From NCBI GenBank assembly GCA_934278005.1, contig CAKQWG010000021.1, forward strand, positions 1 through 26,727: a stretch of 26,727 nucleotides of DNA. The letters are read 5' to 3'. The notes below the pieces were generated by a model, which saw only the letters and a list, made by a program, of their open reading frames with translations, did no database searches and had not been told where the DNA came from. The position numbers were made by a program, and so were the translations under genes. Of this stretch, positions 24,261 through 26,727 are shown in pieces. Numbering within the stretch: the stretch's first letter is position 1; each line of letters begins with the position of its first letter. This DNA is from an uncultured Pirellulaceae bacterium. Its GTDB lineage: Bacteria; Planctomycetota; Planctomycetia; Pirellulales; Pirellulaceae.

Positions 24261-25358
24261 ATGGCATTCTGGAACAAGAAGAAATCTGACAGCCAACCCT
24301 CTGCGGCAGCCCCTGAGCAGCCCTCGCGCACAGATGCGCCGACAGATTTGCAGCAGGCCAGCTCAAGACCCTCCAGCTCAAGACCCTCCAGCTCAAGCGC
24401 AACCTCATCTGCGGCCGCTGCCGGCGGAGCAGGGGGAGGTATCTTTGGACGCTTTAAATCGGGCCTGTCACGCACCAGCCGCGTGCTCAACACCGACATC
24501 CGCGATCTGTGGAAGCAGCAGGGAGAACTGGTCGATGACGATTTCCTCAAGCGACTTTTTGCCGTGTTAGTTAAAAGCGATATGGGGGGCGACATGGCCC
24601 GCCAAATTCGCGATCGGATCGGCAAAGATTTTCGAGCTCGCAAGGTCGAGTTCGGCGAAGTGCTAGAAATCATCTCGCAGGAAATTGAGCAATCCCTACA
24701 GCAGGGTGGAACCGCCATCCGTATGGCCGAGTCCGGGCCTACGGTGATCCTAGTAGTGGGGGTCAACGGATCGGGAAAGACGACTTCCATTGCCAAGCTG
24801 GCGTACCGTTTTACGCAGCAGGGCAAGCGGGTGCTGCTCGGTGCCGGTGATACGTTTCGAGCGGCGGCCGTGGAGCAGTTGACGGTCTGGTCCGAGCGCA
24901 TTGGCTGCGATATCGTCAGTGCTAAGCCAGGCACGGATCCGGCCAGCGTTGCCTTTCAAGCGACACAGCGCGCTCGCGATGAGAATTACGACGTGTGCAT
25001 TCTAGATACTGCCGGGCGGCTGCAAACGCAGAGCAATCTGATGCTGGAGCTGGATAAGATTCGACGCGTCATCGCCAAACATATCCCAGAAGCGCCGCAC
25101 GAGGTGCTACTGGTGCTGGATGCCACTGCCGGACAGAACGCGATCAGCCAAGCACGCGGCTTCTCACAAGCCGCTGGCTGTACCGGAATCGTGCTGGCCA
25201 AAGTGGACGGCTCAGCCAAAGGGGGTGTGATCGTACCCATCCGTCAACAGTTTGATCTGCCGGTTAAATTGGTGGGCCTCGGTGAACAGCTGGGTGACTT
25301 GGCTGAGTTTAACGCCGAAATGTTTGCCAAGGCGCTGTTGGCTGAGTCGAGGAGTTAG
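24261..25358 (+). CDS. ftsY: Signal recognition particle receptor FtsY
   Basis: The product is 365 aa. FtsY is the SRP receptor GTPase that docks translating ribosomes at the inner membrane. Residues 9-60 form a Ser/Ala/Pro-rich, weakly charged N-terminal region, followed by IFGRFKSGLSRT, a likely membrane-binding amphipathic start of the NG domain. GTPase motifs are GVNGSGKTT (167-175), DTFRAAA (197-203), DTAGR (249-253), AKVD (313-316) and GLGEQLGDL (339-347). The G4 motif reads AKVD rather than the usual TKLD but keeps the Lys and Asp that recognise guanine. The final GDLAEFNAEMFAKAL distinguishes it from Ffh, which has an M domain. The A domain is short compared with the E. coli protein and lacks its strongly acidic character. 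Confidence 0.97.
   Translation: MAFWNKKKSDSQPSAAAPEQPSRTDAPTDLQQASSRPSSSRPSSSSATSSAAAAGGAGGGIFGRFKSGLSRTSRVLNTDIRDLWKQQGELVDDDFLKRLFAVLVKSDMGGDMARQIRDRIGKDFRARKVEFGEVLEIISQEIEQSLQQGGTAIRMAESGPTVILVVGVNGSGKTTSIAKLAYRFTQQGKRVLLGAGDTFRAAAVEQLTVWSERIGCDIVSAKPGTDPASVAFQATQRARDENYDVCILDTAGRLQTQSNLMLELDKIRRVIAKHIPEAPHEVLLVLDATAGQNAISQARGFSQAAGCTGIVLAKVDGSAKGGVIVPIRQQFDLPVKLVGLGEQLGDLAEFNAEMFAKALLAESRS
24359..24397 (+). repeat. In-frame 15-bp tandem repeat in ftsY
   Basis: CAGCTCAAGACCCTC occurs at 24359-24373 and 24374-24388, and a partial copy (CAGCTCAAG) follows at 24389-24397. The two full copies are identical. The unit is five codons, encoding the Ser-Arg-Pro-Ser-Ser-type sequence near residues 34-46 in the disordered N-terminal region. 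Confidence 0.9.
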
Positions 25359-25669
25359 CCTTCGCCCCATGTCTGGGGGCCGTCGCCGGGGCTGGACTGC
25401 TCCGAACAGCCGTATTAACCGTCAAGGTTGAACTATCCCGTACGTCGCATATATCCGGGACAATGCGGCGTCCCAAAAATGCCGTGCATCAAACTCGAAA
25501 CCCGACCCGATAACTTGAGCTGGAAACGCATACAAGGATGGGGTCGTTTCTTGGTGCTCTAGATTATCGAAGATAAAAATTCGGTGTGGCGATCTAAGCC
25601 CGAGCCCCATCTGCCGGCCGGTTCAAGGCCGTTGACCAGGGTTTCGAAGTTTTTCAAGGATGAAAAAAT
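25359..25669. other. Intergenic region between ftsY and the porin gene
   Basis: This 311-bp stretch has no supported gene. Just after ftsY, CCCC-ATGTCT-GGGG (near 25372-25385) could form a small hairpin, but no T-run follows. A second short inverted repeat, CGGCC/GGCCG, lies near 25615-25631. The last part carries the porin ribosome-binding site AAGGA at 25656-25660, 9 bp before the ATG. The long distance from the candidate promoter implies a 5' leader of roughly 200 nt. Confidence 0.5.
25428..25455 (+). promoter_or_regulatory. Weak candidate promoter for the porin gene
   Basis: TTGAAC (25428-25433) and TATATC (25450-25455) are spaced by 16 bp and each match the sigma-70 consensus at four positions. 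It is the best pair I found in the gap by eye. It would leave a long leader before the start at 25670. Confidence 0.3.
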
Positions 25670-26727
25670 ATGAAGATCACCAAGTGGGCTCTCACAGCTG
25701 CAATCGCTGCCACGTGCTTCGGCACGCAGGCTTTCGCCAAAGACCCGGCACAAACTCAAAGTCAAGTCTACAGCTACTACGCTCAACAATCCGCTCCGGC
25801 TAATTCCGGCAGCGTCGACCGAGCCTCCTACAGCGACGTCATTCCCACCGCTTGCGCTTGCGAGGAACTGACCAATTGCGTCAGCCGCTCGCCGTTCAGC
25901 TTGATCTCCTCGGATCGCGGTGGTTACGCGGTAACTCGCGCTGAGGAAGCCGCCGCCCGCTGCGACGAGCCCTGGAGATTGTTGCAGAATCCAGTGCTCG
26001 GTTTCGATGTAGGTGGTTGGTCGCAGATCGGCTACCACACCTACGACAACACACTCTTCAACCGGCATGCGGATCGAGTGCGATTGCATCAGCAGTGGAT
26101 GTATGCTGAGAAGGTCGCCGACGGCAGCAGTGGCTTGGGCTTGGGCGGACGCATCGACTACCTATACGGTGTCGACGCGCAAGACACCCAGGCTTTCGGC
26201 CCGGGCAATAATAGCTGGGACAACAGTTGGGATAACGGCATCTACGGCCACTCGATTCCTCAACTGTACATGGAAGCAGCCTACGGAGACCTGTCGGTTA
26301 AGGTGGGACACTTCTTCACCCTAGTCGGTTATGAGTCGGTTGCGGCGACTGGAAACTTCTTCTACTCGCACAGCTACTCGATGTACAACAGCGAACCGCG
26401 CACTCACACCGGCATGTTGGCGGCATACAAAGCTGGCGAATACACCACGCTCTACGGCGGCTACGTCATGGGCTGGGATAGCGGCTTTGAAGACAACGGC
26501 GATGCCTACCTCGGCGGCTACTCCGTCGAGTTGACCGACAACGTCAACTTCACGAACCAAACGATGTTTGGACGCTTTGGCAACGACGAAGTAGGCTTTA
26601 TGACCAGTGCTGTATTGACGACTCGCGTCAACGATGCCTTTACGCACGTGCTGTGGGCCGACTACCTGGATACCGATGGCACCGGGCGCACGGTCGAACG
26701 TCAGACATTCGACATCAACAACTACTT
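25670..26727 (+). CDS. OmpL-like beta-barrel porin (BBP2-type), cut by the window end
   Basis: The first 352 residues are present, with no stop before the edge. The start ATG at 25670 has AAGGA 9 bp upstream. Residues 1-23 form a signal peptide (ALTAAIAATCFGTQAFA, cleavage before KDPAQ). After a Ser/Ala-rich segment come four cysteines (C62, C64, C70, C98). The barrel part starts near PVLGFDVGGWSQIGYH and continues with alternating, aromatic-ending strands such as DRVRLHQQWMYAEKV, LYMEAAYGDLSVKVGHFF and TLYGGYVMGWD. This resembles the putative beta-barrel porin-2 family (PF07642), common in planctomycetes. It should sit in the outer membrane and pass small solutes. The family call is from motif memory. 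The strong ribosome-binding site and the long leader suggest substantial expression. Confidence 0.85.
   Translation, partial: MKITKWALTAAIAATCFGTQAFAKDPAQTQSQVYSYYAQQSAPANSGSVDRASYSDVIPTACACEELTNCVSRSPFSLISSDRGGYAVTRAEEAAARCDEPWRLLQNPVLGFDVGGWSQIGYHTYDNTLFNRHADRVRLHQQWMYAEKVADGSSGLGLGGRIDYLYGVDAQDTQAFGPGNNSWDNSWDNGIYGHSIPQLYMEAAYGDLSVKVGHFFTLVGYESVAATGNFFYSHSYSMYNSEPRTHTGMLAAYKAGEYTTLYGGYVMGWDSGFEDNGDAYLGGYSVELTDNVNFTNQTMFGRFGNDEVGFMTSAVLTTRVNDAFTHVLWADYLDTDGTGRTVERQTFDINNY

Noticed and set aside
25559..26089. A 176-codon minus-strand open frame over the start of the porin gene
   Set aside because: The plus strand carries a ribosome-binding site, a signal peptide and a barrel protein in the same place. 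The minus-strand product has no motif.
1..26727. Mobile element, prophage or defence island
   Set aside because: No integrase, transposase, terminal repeat, tRNA junction, restriction or toxin-antitoxin gene was recognised. Core genes are spread across the window. YhaO/YhaN is a nuclease-ATPase pair but there is no further sign of a defence locus.

Overview
This window reads as ordinary chromosome of a planctomycete, most likely a member of the Pirellulaceae (Rhodopirellula/Blastopirellula relatives). Three kinds of protein point there: a DUF1598-type secreted protein, a membrane-anchored protein with a squalene-cyclase-like toroid, and an OmpL-like BBP2 porin. A DUF1080 (3-keto-disaccharide hydrolase fold) protein and an intergenic tandem repeat of a type common in this group agree. 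Housekeeping genes (dnaE, mutM, ftsY) are spread across the window. No integrase, transposase, phage gene, tRNA, rRNA or CRISPR array was seen, so nothing suggests a genomic island. Family names come from reading motifs, not from database searches.

Layout. 1-206 is non-coding and opens with two copies of a 33-bp tandem repeat. 207-1840 (minus) is a two-gene operon: a small membrane-anchored protein followed, with an ATGA overlap, by an HTTM (vitamin K-dependent carboxylase-like) membrane protein. 1841-2200 is intergenic, with a 9-bp x3 repeat and a consensus -10 box for dnaE. dnaE fills 2201-5767. A secreted DUF1598-type protein (5963-7438) follows and ends at a clear intrinsic terminator. 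7852-12659 is a three-gene operon: a giant periplasmic TPR protein, an ExbB/TolQ homologue and an ExbD/TolR homologue. 12761-17668 (minus) holds a YhaO-like nuclease gene followed by a YhaN-like ATPase gene. Divergent from yhaO is the 918-aa toroid protein (17894-20650), followed by the secreted DUF1080 protein (20833-21573). 21609-23991 (minus) holds an AI-2E-family membrane protein and mutM, overlapping by 8 bp. ftsY (24261-25358) is divergent from them, and the window ends inside a BBP2-like porin that starts at 25670.

How the genes fit together. The TPR/ExbB/ExbD operon is best read as a proton-driven inner-membrane motor linked to a large periplasmic TPR scaffold, with no TonB, TolA or Pal gene beside it. 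YhaO and YhaN should form an Mre11/Rad50-like DNA-processing pair. The HTTM protein and its partner probably act as one membrane complex. The most interesting points are the TPR-motor operon, the HTTM module that keeps a candidate catalytic lysine, the tripartite toroid protein, and in-frame short tandem repeats in the N-terminal regions of three unrelated genes. I found no clearly new defence or mobile system.
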